This document shows, piece by piece, positions 1-8,726 of a stretch of 43,010 nt of DNA. A program made the position numbers and the translations under genes. The DNA lies in contig CALFBM010000002.1 in the NCBI GenBank assembly GCA_937951645.1, forward strand, positions 1 to 43,010, read 5' to 3'. The first letter of the stretch is position 1; the number at the start of each line of letters is the position of its first letter. Origin of the DNA: an uncultured Rhizobiaceae group bacterium. Lineage in GTDB: Bacteria > Pseudomonadota > Alphaproteobacteria > Rhizobiales > Rhizobiaceae. Under the pieces are notes generated by a model. It was given only the letters and a program-made list of their open reading frames with translations, searched no databases and was not told the DNA's origin.

Positions 1-335
1 TCATTTGCGCCCGAATTAATGGTTGAGGCTGCCATGTTAATTGCATCAAGACCAGAGGCACAAAAGCGGTTGATCTGCATGCCGGGAACCTTGTTGTCAT
101 AACCAGCTTCAAAAACTGCGGCACGTGCAATGTCAGAACCAGCTTCACCTACCGGATCAACGCAACCAAGAATGACATCGTCAATCAGGCCTGTATCAGA
201 AATTTCATTGCGGTCACGTACAGCTTCTAGTGTTTTTGCAGATAAACGAACGGCAGGCACTTCATGAAGTGAACCGTTTTTCTTGCCACGCCCTCTTGGG
301 GTGCGAACATGATCATAAATAAATGCGTCAGCCAT
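1..335 (-). CDS. Acetyl-CoA C-acyltransferase (thiolase), N-terminal part only
   Basis: Thiolase that would cleave 3-ketoacyl-CoA with CoA (or join two acetyl-CoA) as the last step of beta-oxidation in the cytoplasm. The first 111 codons are visible and the rest lies beyond the window edge. The protein starts MADAFIYDHVRTPRGRGKK, the usual thiolase opening with an RTPRGRG motif, and has NRFCASGLDAIN around residue 92, where the Cys is the acyl-accepting nucleophile of the family. A GGGAGA ribosome site sits a few bases upstream of the ATG. It is the last visible gene of the minus-strand acyl-CoA operon, 35 bases after the DUF1330 gene. Chain-length preference cannot be told from this fragment. 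A 3-hydroxyacyl-CoA dehydrogenase just past the edge would fit, but that is inference. Confidence 0.93.
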   Translation of the reverse strand, partial: MADAFIYDHVRTPRGRGKKNGSLHEVPAVRLSAKTLEAVRDRNEISDTGLIDDVILGCVDPVGEAGSDIARAAVFEAGYDNKVPGMQINRFCASGLDAINMAASTINSGAN

Positions 336-370
336 TTTTGGTATCTCCCAGTTAGGCAATATAAATTTCG

Positions 371-682
371 TTAGCCATCAAATCCTTCAAGTAAAATGAT
401 ACTTGCGTTTGAAACGGCAGTTCTGTTCTTTTTGGCTTCTTGATAGGTAGTGCTATTGTAGCAGGCTTTTGCATCTTCCAGGGACGCAAATTCAATCACT
501 ACGTGTCGCGCACCGAGATCTTGCCCTTCAGCAATGATAAAATCTCCGCCACGTGCAAGAAACTTTGCACTATATTCAGCAAATACAGGAGCAGCACCTT
601 CCACATAAGCTTTGTAGGCATCGGAAGAAAAGCTTGAACTATCTTCAGCGCTTACATGGGCAATCCAATATCCTTTTGGCAT
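371..682 (-). CDS. DUF1330 family protein
   Basis: Small cytoplasmic protein of 103 residues with the ferredoxin-like alpha/beta pattern of the DUF1330 family: it opens MPKGYWIAHV, has a YVEGAAPVFAEY stretch, then a GGDFII strand, a HVVIEFASLEDAKACYNS segment and a YQEAKKNRT helix, and ends in a strand IILLEGFDG. These are the conserved family positions and the length is normal. No catalytic function is established for the family. It sits 14 bases downstream of the LCAD-like acyl-CoA dehydrogenase and 35 bases upstream of the thiolase, so it is almost certainly co-transcribed with beta-oxidation genes. A weak TAGGAA ribosome site precedes the ATG. A role in the pathway is inferred from position only. 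Confidence 0.85.
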   Translation of the reverse strand: MPKGYWIAHVSAEDSSSFSSDAYKAYVEGAAPVFAEYSAKFLARGGDFIIAEGQDLGARHVVIEFASLEDAKACYNSTTYQEAKKNRTAVSNASIILLEGFDG

Positions 683-696
683 TTAATTTCCTATCT

Positions 697-1866
697 TTAA
701 AGTGTGCGAGAGATGAGAACTTTCATTATCTCATTTGTGCCGCCATAAATTCTTTGTACTCGTGCATCGCGGTAAAGCCGTGCAATCGGGTATTCATTCA
801 TAAAGCCATAGCCACCAAAGAGCTGCAAGCATTCGTCCATCACTTTACCTTGCAAGTCTGTAAGCAGATATTTTGCCATGGATGCTGTTGCGGTATCAAG
901 TGCGCCTTTCAAGTGTTGTTCGACGCATTGATTAACGAACGCCTTTGCCATGGTTGCTTCCGATTTTAGTTCTGCAAGCTTGAATTGTGTATTTTGAAAA
1001 TCCAGAATTGTTTTGCCAAATGCCTTGCGCTCTTTGACGTAATCAATCGTAAGTGCCAAGGCCAATTCAATGGAGCCCATTGCTTGATTGGCAATAATAA
1101 GCCGCTCTTGCGGTAATTGGTTCATAAGTTGGGAAAAGCCCTTGCCTGCTTCATGGCCGAGAAGATTTACTGTTGGCACTTTCACATCGTTGAAAAAAAG
1201 TTCTGATGTGTCGTTTGCTTTATAACCTATTTTATCAAGATTACGCCCACGCTCAAAACCTTCGGCTTCGTCGGTTTCAATGACTATCAACGAAGTGCCT
1301 TTTGCTCCTGCCGATGGATCAGTCTTTGCAACAACGATAACAAGGTTGGCATTTTGGCCGTTTGTTATGAAGGTTTTTGAACCGTTTATGGCGTATTGGT
1401 TTCCATCCTTTATAGCAGTTGTTTTTACGCCTTGAAGATCAGAGCCAGCACCTGGCTCTGTCATGGCAATCGCACCGATTAATTCACCTGTTGCCAGTCT
1501 TGGTAACCAACGTTGCTTTTGTTCTTCAGTGCCGTAGTCGGTAATGTAGGGGGCGACAATGCCTGAATGTAATGCAATGCCAAAACCATCGACACCATTA
1601 TGTGCAATTGCTTCTATAATGGCGGCCTCTTGTGCATAAGTTGCCCCGCCACCGCCAAATTTTTCAGGCACAGAAGCACAAAGCAGCCCGTTGGCCCCAG
1701 CTTTTTCCCAATTAGTACGAGGGACAATTTCATCCTTTTCATACTGTTCGTAATTGGGTGCTATTTCTGTTTCCATAAAGCGTCCGGCCATATCCCTGAC
1801 CATTGCATAATCTTCATCATGCCATGAGGGAGCAGGGGAATTGAGAACTTCTTGCGGCGTTGTCAC
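697..1866 (-). CDS. Acyl-CoA dehydrogenase, long-chain (LCAD)-like
   Basis: FAD-dependent acyl-CoA dehydrogenase of 389 residues, introducing the 2,3-trans double bond in acyl-CoA. The FAD/substrate signature AMTEPGAGSD is at residues 134-143 and the C-terminal block FGGYGFMNEYPIARLYRD near 350-367 is followed by IYGGTNEIMK. In the medium-chain enzymes a Glu in IYEGT is the base; here that position is Gly. As in mammalian LCAD, the likely base is the Glu of LPQERL at residue 254. The stretch around it resembles LCAD closely. The gene lies 32 bases after the DmdC-like dehydrogenase and 14 bases before the DUF1330 gene in the MerR-headed operon. True substrate (straight, branched or unusual chain) is not shown by sequence. 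Confidence 0.93.
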   Translation of the reverse strand: MTTPQEVLNSPAPSWHDEDYAMVRDMAGRFMETEIAPNYEQYEKDEIVPRTNWEKAGANGLLCASVPEKFGGGGATYAQEAAIIEAIAHNGVDGFGIALHSGIVAPYITDYGTEEQKQRWLPRLATGELIGAIAMTEPGAGSDLQGVKTTAIKDGNQYAINGSKTFITNGQNANLVIVVAKTDPSAGAKGTSLIVIETDEAEGFERGRNLDKIGYKANDTSELFFNDVKVPTVNLLGHEAGKGFSQLMNQLPQERLIIANQAMGSIELALALTIDYVKERKAFGKTILDFQNTQFKLAELKSEATMAKAFVNQCVEQHLKGALDTATASMAKYLLTDLQGKVMDECLQLFGGYGFMNEYPIARLYRDARVQRIYGGTNEIMKVLISRTL

Positions 1867-1898
1867 GTCATAAACCTTTATGAGCTCAATTTGATTTA

Positions 1899-3695
1899 TT
1901 AAAATGCTTCTGCTTCTAAAGACATCATGCTCTCACAGCCACTTTCAATACGAGCTAAATGAGCAGCATTTTCTGGCATGACCCGTTCCATAAAATAACG
2001 CGCTGTCATGAGTTTGTTTTCGTGGAATTCTTTGGAATCGCCCGCGCCTTCTTGTATTGCCTCTTGTGATTTTTCAGCCATTAAGCCCCACATATAACCA
2101 AGGGCAACAAGGCCAAACAAGTGCATGAAATCTGTAGATGCAGCACCTGCATTGTTTGGATTTTGCAACCCATTTTGCATAAGCCAAATAGTAGCTGCTT
2201 CAAGTTTTTTTACACCATCGCGTAGAGGTTTGGTGTAAGGTTGCATGGCATCATTATTCATGTGCTTTTTGGTAAAGCTGTTTACTTCTTCCATGAACGC
2301 ACGCATGGCACGGCCACCATTTGCAGGGAGCTTGCGGCCTACAAGATCAAGCGCCTGAACACCATTTGCACCTTCATAAATTTGAGCAATGCGAGCGTCG
2401 CGAACAAACTGGCTCATGCCCCATTCTTCAATATAACCATGCCCGCCAAATACTTGTTGGGCATTGACGCAGTTCTCAAAACCTTTGTCGGTTAAAACAC
2501 CTTTGATAATAGGGGTTAGAAGACCCATTAAATCATCAGCTGCTTCGCGTTGTTCTTCCGATTCTGCACGATGTGAAATATCACCTTTAAGAGCTGTCCA
2601 GAGCATTAGGGCTCGAGCAGCTTCGTTAAAGGATTTAATATTCATCAAAATGCGGCGAACATCTGGATGCACGAGAAGGGGGTCAGCTTTTTTATCGGGT
2701 TCTGCAGGTCCTGTTAGTGCGCGTCCCTGAATGCGTTCTTTTGCATAAATTGCTGCATTTTGATAAGCGGCCTCTGATTGAGCCAGTCCTTGAAGACCAA
2801 CACCAAGACGCGCTTCATTCATCATGATAAACATGGCCTTGAGGCCTTTGTTTTCTTCACCAATCATATAACCAATGGCTTCATCATGGTTAAGTACACA
2901 AGTGGAGTTTGCATGAATGCCCATTTTTTCTTCGATGGCACCACAAGAAACACCGTTACGTTCTCCAATCGACCCATCGTCGTTGACGTGGAATTTTGGC
3001 ACAACAAAAAGTGAAATACCTTTTGTGCCCTCTGGCGCACCTTCAATACGGGCAATTACAAGATGTATAATGTTTTCTGCCAAATCATGTTCACCAGCTG
3101 AGATAAATATTTTCTGACCAGAAATTTTATAGGAACCGTCTCCAACGGGTACTGCTTTAGTGCGCAACATGCCAAGATCGGTTCCACAATGTGGTTCGGT
3201 AAGGTTCATGGTACCTGTCCACGTGCCATCAATCATTTTAGGCAAGAATTTTTGTTTTAATTCATCAGATGCATGGACTTGCATGGCGGCAATTGCACCT
3301 TGGGTTAGACCTGGATACATTGCAAAGGCCTGGTTGGCTGAAGAAAGGTATTCACCAACGGCAGTGTGTAAAGTGTAAGGAAGCCCCTGACCGCCATAAT
3401 CAGGATCAGCAGGAAGACCCATCCAACCGCCTTCCTTATATGTTTCATAAGCTTCCTTGAAACCTTTTGGAGTTGTTACAGACCCGTCTTCATGGCGTTC
3501 GCAGCCTTCACGGTCTCCTGAAAAGTTAATGGGTTGAAGAATTTCCTCGCTCAGTTTGGCTGCCTCACCCAATATCGCCTCTATAAGGTCCGGCGTTGCT
3601 TCTTCAAAACCTGGCAAATTGTTATATCGGTCAATATTGAGAATATTATTGAGAATATAAAGCGTATCTTGGATAGGGGCTGAATAACTTGGCAT
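1899..3695 (-). CDS. Acyl-CoA dehydrogenase, large DmdC/FadE-like type
   Basis: Long acyl-CoA dehydrogenase of 598 residues, the size of the DmdC-like branch (3-methylmercaptopropionyl-CoA dehydrogenase and relatives), which carries an extra C-terminal domain. Visible landmarks are GTMNLTEPHCGTDLGM at residues 161-176 (signature), QKIFISAGEHDL near 194-205, and FGGHGYIEEWGMSQFVRDA followed by IYEGANGVQALDL, where Glu441 matches the catalytic base. The last 130 residues form the helical extension. It is the first structural gene after the MerR regulator, with the palindromic operator about 145 bases upstream. Many DmdC-like proteins act on ordinary acyl-CoAs, so a DMSP role is not claimed; no dmdA, dmdB or dmdD is visible here. 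Confidence 0.93.
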   Translation of the reverse strand: MPSYSAPIQDTLYILNNILNIDRYNNLPGFEEATPDLIEAILGEAAKLSEEILQPINFSGDREGCERHEDGSVTTPKGFKEAYETYKEGGWMGLPADPDYGGQGLPYTLHTAVGEYLSSANQAFAMYPGLTQGAIAAMQVHASDELKQKFLPKMIDGTWTGTMNLTEPHCGTDLGMLRTKAVPVGDGSYKISGQKIFISAGEHDLAENIIHLVIARIEGAPEGTKGISLFVVPKFHVNDDGSIGERNGVSCGAIEEKMGIHANSTCVLNHDEAIGYMIGEENKGLKAMFIMMNEARLGVGLQGLAQSEAAYQNAAIYAKERIQGRALTGPAEPDKKADPLLVHPDVRRILMNIKSFNEAARALMLWTALKGDISHRAESEEQREAADDLMGLLTPIIKGVLTDKGFENCVNAQQVFGGHGYIEEWGMSQFVRDARIAQIYEGANGVQALDLVGRKLPANGGRAMRAFMEEVNSFTKKHMNNDAMQPYTKPLRDGVKKLEAATIWLMQNGLQNPNNAGAASTDFMHLFGLVALGYMWGLMAEKSQEAIQEGAGDSKEFHENKLMTARYFMERVMPENAAHLARIESGCESMMSLEAEAF

Positions 3696-3819
3696 ATGGG
3701 TTTCTCCTCAAACAACATTGAACGCCAGTTCTAATTTCCAGTAACTAACGTCAGCACTAACAAAATATCATTATAATGCTCTTTTGGGTTATATATATCA
3801 CCAAAGGAACATTTAAAGC

Positions 3820-3856
3820 AGTATAAGCAAATTATTACTTTGACGTAAACGTCAAA
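3820..3856 (-). promoter_or_regulatory. Palindromic operator and putative promoter of the acyl-CoA operon
   Basis: TTTGACGTAAACGTCAAA at 3839-3856 is a perfect inverted repeat with a two-base centre. Read on the minus strand it contains TTTACG, then 18 bases, then TATACT (complement of 3820-3825), a plausible -35/-10 pair facing the acyl-CoA dehydrogenase gene. Dyads of TTTACGT or TTGACGT type are the known sites of LiuR-like MerR regulators of branched-chain and fatty acid degradation in proteobacteria (established knowledge). The MerR gene is directly upstream, so it is the likely ligand. Seen: the palindrome. Inferred: the binder and the exact promoter. Confidence 0.7.
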
Positions 3857-3911
3857 ATTAAAAAATAGGTTATTTTCTGCAATTTTCGTTGCTTAGAATT
3901 AAAAATGCTTG

Positions 3912-4367
3912 TCAGGATTTGTCTTTAATGAAGCTGATAACCTTGCCCAATTCATCAATAGAGCGCTCGAGCTCTTCTTTTTGATCAGTCAGCCTGGCAA
4001 ATTGTTCTGTAAACTTTTTAATAAGATAGCTAATGTCTTGTTCATTGCTTTCATTATCATAGATTTTTAGGAGCGACTCGATATCAATCAGCGAAAAACC
4101 AACGTTTTTTGCCAGAATAATAATTTTCAATCGTTTTCGGTCTTCACTTGAATAAAGACGCGTCGAACCTGATCTATTAGGACTTATTAGACCTCGATCT
4201 TCGTAAAACCGCAGTGTTCTTAGGCTCACATCAAATTCGCGCGCCAAGTCGCCAATTCTGTAAATTTCTTTTATTTCAGCATTATTATCAGCAAAACTTT
4301 CAACAAGATGCTCTAACATAGACTGAGCAGTTATATAGCCCATTTTCATTCCTATTATTCCAGCCAT
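3912..4367 (-). CDS. MerR family transcriptional regulator (LiuR-like context)
   Basis: DNA-binding regulator of about 151 residues. A winged helix of MerR type spans roughly residues 36-100: YRIGDLAREFDVSLRTLRFY, then EDRGLISPNRSGSTRLYS, and a second helical part ending VGFSLIDIESLL. The C-terminal third is a coiled-coil dimerisation helix (about 110-148). No Cys-rich metal site is visible, in line with a regulator of organic metabolism. It reads in the same direction as the acyl-CoA operon, 216 bases ahead of it, with a palindromic site between. The start is uncertain: Met1, Met7 and Met9 are all possible, and the AGGA before Met9 (4343) is the best ribosome site. An N-terminal extension of about 30 residues ahead of the HTH is unusual for the family. 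Confidence 0.9.
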   Translation of the reverse strand: MAGIIGMKMGYITAQSMLEHLVESFADNNAEIKEIYRIGDLAREFDVSLRTLRFYEDRGLISPNRSGSTRLYSSEDRKRLKIIILAKNVGFSLIDIESLLKIYDNESNEQDISYLIKKFTEQFARLTDQKEELERSIDELGKVISFIKDKS

Positions 4368-4651
4368 AGATAAGGAGTGTGTTTTTGTAGGGTTCCTACC
4401 TGACCGTTAGCATAATTCAAAAATTATTCAAGGCACACACTACTTCGGTATGACTACCATTGTATGAAGAAAACAAAATTTACGCAATTAGAACTATGTT
4501 GCATACCCTAACATTAAGAAATTGATAAATATTTAGTAACGAAATCCTTAACAATTAACGCATTATTTACCCTGTTTTGTAAAAGCTGTCTCTTAAGAGA
4601 TTCGGAATTTCTTTCGAAATAATTTTAATATGTAAAAACAGGTTATCCCGA

Positions 4652-7600
4652 ATGCGTAGGGCAAGATCACAATTAAATAAACTAATACAGCAGCAAGCTG
4701 GCAATAATGTTGGGTTAAATGCTCCTCAAAGTCCTTATGCCATAGGTGGTGAAGTTGATGAAATTCAGCGCAGACTTGATGCATTACAATTCCAACAGGC
4801 TGGTATGCATGCTAGTACTGCCCATTTAAATGATTTTGCCCCTAACCTTGGTTTCCCTCAGCCTATGCCAAGTTCTGGCGTTCACCAGCCAGTGCCTCAA
4901 AATCAAGCGTTTCACCAAGCTGTACCTAATCCAGCGTTTCAGCAACCTGCCATAAATCCTTATGCCGCTGCAAATATGGCTGTTGAAAATCCTGGTCTTT
5001 ATGGCGGTAACTTAAATAACACACCCAAAAATACTGATGCAGGTAATCCACAACTTGATACTATTAAATCAGCTTTGGAACAAATGAGTTCCAAATTACA
5101 ATCAATTAATAATGCAAATGCTGCAAGTAGCAATAATCAAAACACAGCACTTCAACAAAGTGAGATTTTAAAACAACATTACAATCATATTAATGCTGAG
5201 CTGAAGGAATTAAAAGCTTCGATCTCTGGCATAGCATCATCTGACAGTTCAAATGCGGGCCTTGAAGTCATTCAGCAAACGCTTTCCGCAAACTATCAGG
5301 CAATCATGCAGCAACTTGAGCGATCGCAAAATTCAGGGATTGACGGGGCTTTATTTTCATCTGCTTTGGAAGCAAGTCACAAAGAGCTTTCACAGCAAAT
5401 TATAGATATGAAGCAATCAATTGATGCAACCTTATCAAACCCGAATATTTATGCGAAAACACTTGAAGTAAGTCATGACGATATCACCAAACGTCTTGAT
5501 GATATGCACAATGCCTTGCAGACATCCATTACCAAACCTGATTTGTATGTGAGTACAATTGAAAATAACCATAATGAAGTATTACAGCAGGTTTCACAAT
5601 TACAACAAGTAATAGAAAATCTTGAAAACGGTTCTACCGAAGCAACGCAAACTGATCTTTCAAGTATTGAAATGCGTCTTGAGGAAATAACAAGGGCTGT
5701 AGTAGCGCTTTCTTTAAATGATGGCAGTAATAATAATCTTGAGCGTATCGAAGCACGCGTTTCTGATATTGCCAAGACACTAGATGGTTTTAACGAATCA
5801 GCCACACAAGCAGATAATTCAAAGTTTGATAAACTAGAGTCAAAACTATCTGATATTGCAAACCTAATGCATTCAAGTTCACCCGATCTGAACAGCATGG
5901 AAGCGCAAATTGGTATGCTGTCTGAAAAGCTTGAAAGCTTCTCATCAGTTTCAACACCTATTCCTCAAGACACACAAGCTGATAATGCACAGTTTGATAA
6001 GTTGGAGTCAAAACTATCTGATATTGCAAACCTCGTACATTCAAGTTCACCAGATTTAAACAACGTGGAAGCACAAATCGGCATATTGTCTGAAAAGCTT
6101 GAGAATTTTTCATCAATATCAACTGCCGCCCCTCTAAGCAATGATGAAAATAACGCTTTACTGCAACGTATGGATGAGCTTGTCAGTCAAATTAGCAATA
6201 CTCAAACTCAATCGAATAATGACATATCCAATGAGATGATAGCTCAGCAACTTGAGCAAATTTCTGGTGCTGTTGATAGGCTATCAATGCCAGTCGCAAT
6301 GGACGTGAGTGATGATAACGGTATAAATGAAGTTATCATTCAACAGCTTGAGCAAATTGCTGGTGCTATCGATCAATTATCTCAGCCATCAGCTGAAAAT
6401 ATGTCAGCAGGACAATTTGCTTCTATTGAACAGCAACTATCAGAAATTTCCAACCAGCTTGTTGCTGCGCCTTCACTTGGAGAAGTATCACTGGATCCGA
6501 TTGCCAATCGCCTAAGTGGTATAGAAGAGCAGCTTGGTGCTAATCGTGATATTACAATTGAACTGGCAACAAAAGCTGCAGAAGATGCCGTTAAAATGTC
6601 TTTTCAGGCTATGCCACAGCCAGCATCTGGCAGCTCTCAACTCGACACTAGCGTACTAGGTTCCATGTCGGAACTTCTTGCACAATTAAACCAGCATGCA
6701 GAAACAAATAATGCAACAAATATTGAAGCATTTGGTGCTGTTACACAAACACTGGATTTGATGGTTAAGCGTTTGGGGAAAATTGAATCTGATCTTGTTG
6801 AATATAATTCTGCTCCACAAGCAATGCCAGCACAAGTAATACCAGCACAAGTAATGCCAGCACAAGCATCTGCACCTGATGCGCCGAATATTGTTCAATC
6901 AACAGAAGAAGCATCCATTGTACAGGCGGAAGTTGAAGCTCCAATTGAGTCTCAGGAAATTGTTAAAAAAGTTCGTAATCCAGCAGCGGATTTGGTTAAA
7001 GCTGCACGTTTGAGTGCTGCAACTGAACAAAATGCCTCCAAGCCAAAAAAGGAACCAGTCGTTAATACGCTTGTTGAGCAAGCACCGGTTGACGGCAATC
7101 AAAGTGTTGAAGAACTTGTTTCACAAGGGGGCGAAGAGACCACTCTGCCTGAAGTTGAAACGCCTGCTATGGCAATGGAGTCCATGCCGGAGATCCAACA
7201 TCATAATGAATCAGAGCAAGAAATTGATCCCGATGTTGCTTTGGAACCTGGAACCGGTGGGCCGGATTTGGCAGCCCTGGTGCGCCAGGCTAATGATCGA
7301 CGCAAGAATAATAAAGGTACAGATATAGAATCATCTGGTACTGACTTCATTGCTGCTGCCCGCAGAGCAGCGCAAGCTGCTGCGCAAGAAGCAGGGGCTG
7401 TTGAGGAAGAAATTGAAGAAAAGAAAAGCAAGAGTCTTTTTGCGTCACTCCCTGAACTTTTTGCCAAACGCAAAAAGGTTATCGTAATGGCAGCAGCAGC
7501 AGCCCTGTTTGTAGCGCTTGCAGTACCGCTTGCTACACAGTTTTTTGATGGGCAAAATTCTGAAGTCGCCTCAATAGATAATAATATAACAATTGAAAAG

Positions 7601-8701
7601 ACAGTTACTGAAGAAGCGCAGCAAGCTTCAGTTATACCTGCCCAAGATACAGTATCACCAGTAGTAGAGATACCATCAGCTGAGACAGCCATAGTAGATA
7701 ACACACCTGTAAATTCTGTATCTGATATCCAATCAGTTAATGCATCAGGCCCCGAGCTTCAAGAATCACCAAAAGAAGTAAATCTTGCCAGCGTAAATTT
7801 AGATGAAAACCCAACACCCACAAGCTTTATAAATACAGAAGGCTTGAACTTTGCGCCTTCTGGATTGAAAGATGCTGTTCAAAAAGGTGAGCCAGCTGCA
7901 ATATTTGAAATTGGCAGACGTTATACAGATGGTATTGGAACGAAAAAAGATTTGAAAAAGGCATCTGAATGGTATGAACTTGCAGCTCAAATGGGTTTCG
8001 CTCCTGCGCAGTACATCATTGGTAATTTCAATGAAAAAGGTCTTGGAATTGAAAAAAATCCCGCCATAGCTGCTGAATGGTATGAGCAGGCTGCAAAAGG
8101 TGGGAACATAATAGCAATGCATAATTTGGCTGTACTGACTGCTACGCCAAATGCCCTTTCTGCAGAACCTGATATGAATGAAGCATTCAAGTGGTTTAGT
8201 AATGCAGCAGATTATGGTGTCAGGGATAGTCAGGTAAATGCAGGTATATTCCATACCAAGGGACTTGGCACCGAAGTTAATTTGATCGAAGCATACAAAT
8301 GGTTCGCAATTGCTGCAAAAGCGGGTGACAAAGACGCTGGCAATAAACGTGATGTTATTATAAATGCCATCCAACCCGATCAACTGGAAATTGCAAAAGC
8401 ATTGGTCAAGGACTGGCAACCGCTAGAAGTTGTAAAAGCTGCAAATGAAGTACCTGTAAATGAAGCATGGAAATCAGATCAAGCAGTAGCTACAGCTCCA
8501 AAAATAAAAATTGACCGGAATACAATAGCACAAATACAAACACTGCTATCAAAGGTTGGCTTTAATGCCGGCGCAGCAGATGGTGTTATGGGACAAAAAA
8601 CCCGTAATGCAATTGTTGCTTTCCAGCAAAAATCAGGCCTGCCTGTAAATGGGCGTATTGATGACAAGTTTTTAAAAGCTCTTAAGGCAGTTGCTATTTA
8701 A
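4652..8701 (+). CDS. PodJ-like polar localisation protein with Sel1 repeats and peptidoglycan-binding domain
   Basis: Bitopic inner-membrane protein of 1349 residues. The N-terminal 940 residues are cytoplasmic, rich in Gln, Asn, Ser and Ala, with long coiled-coil stretches of the type LEQISGAVDRL and KLESKLSDIANL, and a Pro/Gln-rich part near 70-110. A basic patch FAKRKKVIV leads into one membrane segment at about 943-963. The periplasmic part has an acidic linker, at least three Sel1-type TPR repeats from about 1080 (GRRYTDGIGTKKDLKKASEW, then YEQAAKGGNIIAMHNLAVL) and a peptidoglycan_binding_1 domain at about 1292-1345 (GVMGQKTRNAIVAFQQKSG). This architecture matches PodJ-like proteins of alphaproteobacteria, which organise a cell pole. 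Internal repeats (listed separately) suggest length variation. A polarity role is inferred from architecture. Confidence 0.85.
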   Translation: MRRARSQLNKLIQQQAGNNVGLNAPQSPYAIGGEVDEIQRRLDALQFQQAGMHASTAHLNDFAPNLGFPQPMPSSGVHQPVPQNQAFHQAVPNPAFQQPAINPYAAANMAVENPGLYGGNLNNTPKNTDAGNPQLDTIKSALEQMSSKLQSINNANAASSNNQNTALQQSEILKQHYNHINAELKELKASISGIASSDSSNAGLEVIQQTLSANYQAIMQQLERSQNSGIDGALFSSALEASHKELSQQIIDMKQSIDATLSNPNIYAKTLEVSHDDITKRLDDMHNALQTSITKPDLYVSTIENNHNEVLQQVSQLQQVIENLENGSTEATQTDLSSIEMRLEEITRAVVALSLNDGSNNNLERIEARVSDIAKTLDGFNESATQADNSKFDKLESKLSDIANLMHSSSPDLNSMEAQIGMLSEKLESFSSVSTPIPQDTQADNAQFDKLESKLSDIANLVHSSSPDLNNVEAQIGILSEKLENFSSISTAAPLSNDENNALLQRMDELVSQISNTQTQSNNDISNEMIAQQLEQISGAVDRLSMPVAMDVSDDNGINEVIIQQLEQIAGAIDQLSQPSAENMSAGQFASIEQQLSEISNQLVAAPSLGEVSLDPIANRLSGIEEQLGANRDITIELATKAAEDAVKMSFQAMPQPASGSSQLDTSVLGSMSELLAQLNQHAETNNATNIEAFGAVTQTLDLMVKRLGKIESDLVEYNSAPQAMPAQVIPAQVMPAQASAPDAPNIVQSTEEASIVQAEVEAPIESQEIVKKVRNPAADLVKAARLSAATEQNASKPKKEPVVNTLVEQAPVDGNQSVEELVSQGGEETTLPEVETPAMAMESMPEIQHHNESEQEIDPDVALEPGTGGPDLAALVRQANDRRKNNKGTDIESSGTDFIAAARRAAQAAAQEAGAVEEEIEEKKSKSLFASLPELFAKRKKVIVMAAAAALFVALAVPLATQFFDGQNSEVASIDNNITIEKTVTEEAQQASVIPAQDTVSPVVEIPSAETAIVDNTPVNSVSDIQSVNASGPELQESPKEVNLASVNLDENPTPTSFINTEGLNFAPSGLKDAVQKGEPAAIFEIGRRYTDGIGTKKDLKKASEWYELAAQMGFAPAQYIIGNFNEKGLGIEKNPAIAAEWYEQAAKGGNIIAMHNLAVLTATPNALSAEPDMNEAFKWFSNAADYGVRDSQVNAGIFHTKGLGTEVNLIEAYKWFAIAAKAGDKDAGNKRDVIINAIQPDQLEIAKALVKDWQPLEVVKAANEVPVNEAWKSDQAVATAPKIKIDRNTIAQIQTLLSKVGFNAGAADGVMGQKTRNAIVAFQQKSGLPVNGRIDDKFLKALKAVAI
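5813..6148 (+). repeat. Tandem duplication of 168 bases (56 codons) inside the PodJ-like gene
   Basis: Two adjacent units start at 5813 and 5981. Each encodes DN(S/A)(K/Q)FDKLESKLSDIANL, then HSSSPDLN and an AQIG(M/I)LSEKLE(S/N)FSS stretch. DNA identity is high over most of the unit, with an identical run through ctatctgatattgcaaacct. The period keeps the frame and the heptad pattern of the coiled coil, so this is an in-frame lengthening of the cytoplasmic rod. Confidence 0.9.
6239..6388 (+). repeat. Degenerate repeat of an IxQQLEQI(S/A)GA motif in the PodJ-like gene
   Basis: Two related segments begin at 6239 and 6335 (96 bases, 32 codons apart) and encode IAQQLEQISGAVDRLSMP and IIQQLEQIAGAIDQLSQP. 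Similarity covers about 18 codons of each unit; the rest has diverged. It is a second, older coiled-coil repeat near the 168-base duplication. Confidence 0.75.
6824..6868 (+). repeat. Three 15-base tandem repeats (MPAQV-type pentapeptides)
   Basis: The unit atgccagcacaagta occurs three times in a row with one-base changes, encoding MPAQV, IPAQV and MPAQA. It lies in the Pro/Ala-rich linker between the coiled-coil region and the basic juxtamembrane part of the PodJ-like protein. Short in-frame repeats of this kind are prone to slippage. Confidence 0.9.
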
Positions 8702-8726
8702 TAGACACGTAAACAAAGATTCTTAT

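Noticed and set aside
1899-3695. DMSP demethylation pathway
   Set aside because: The dehydrogenase is DmdC-like in length and motifs, but no dmdA, dmdB or dmdD is present, and DmdC-like enzymes often serve general beta-oxidation.
4555-4570. TTAAC-N6-TTTACC, a near CtrA site before the PodJ-like gene
   Set aside because: It has one mismatch to the consensus and sits in very AT-rich DNA. PodJ genes are cell-cycle controlled in Caulobacter, but this match alone is not enough.
7799-8419. Long open frame on the minus strand opposite the PodJ-like gene (206 codons)
   Set aside because: It is antisense to well-supported Sel1 repeats, has an odd Cys/Phe/Ile-rich composition and no recognisable motif. 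It is a shadow of the real gene.
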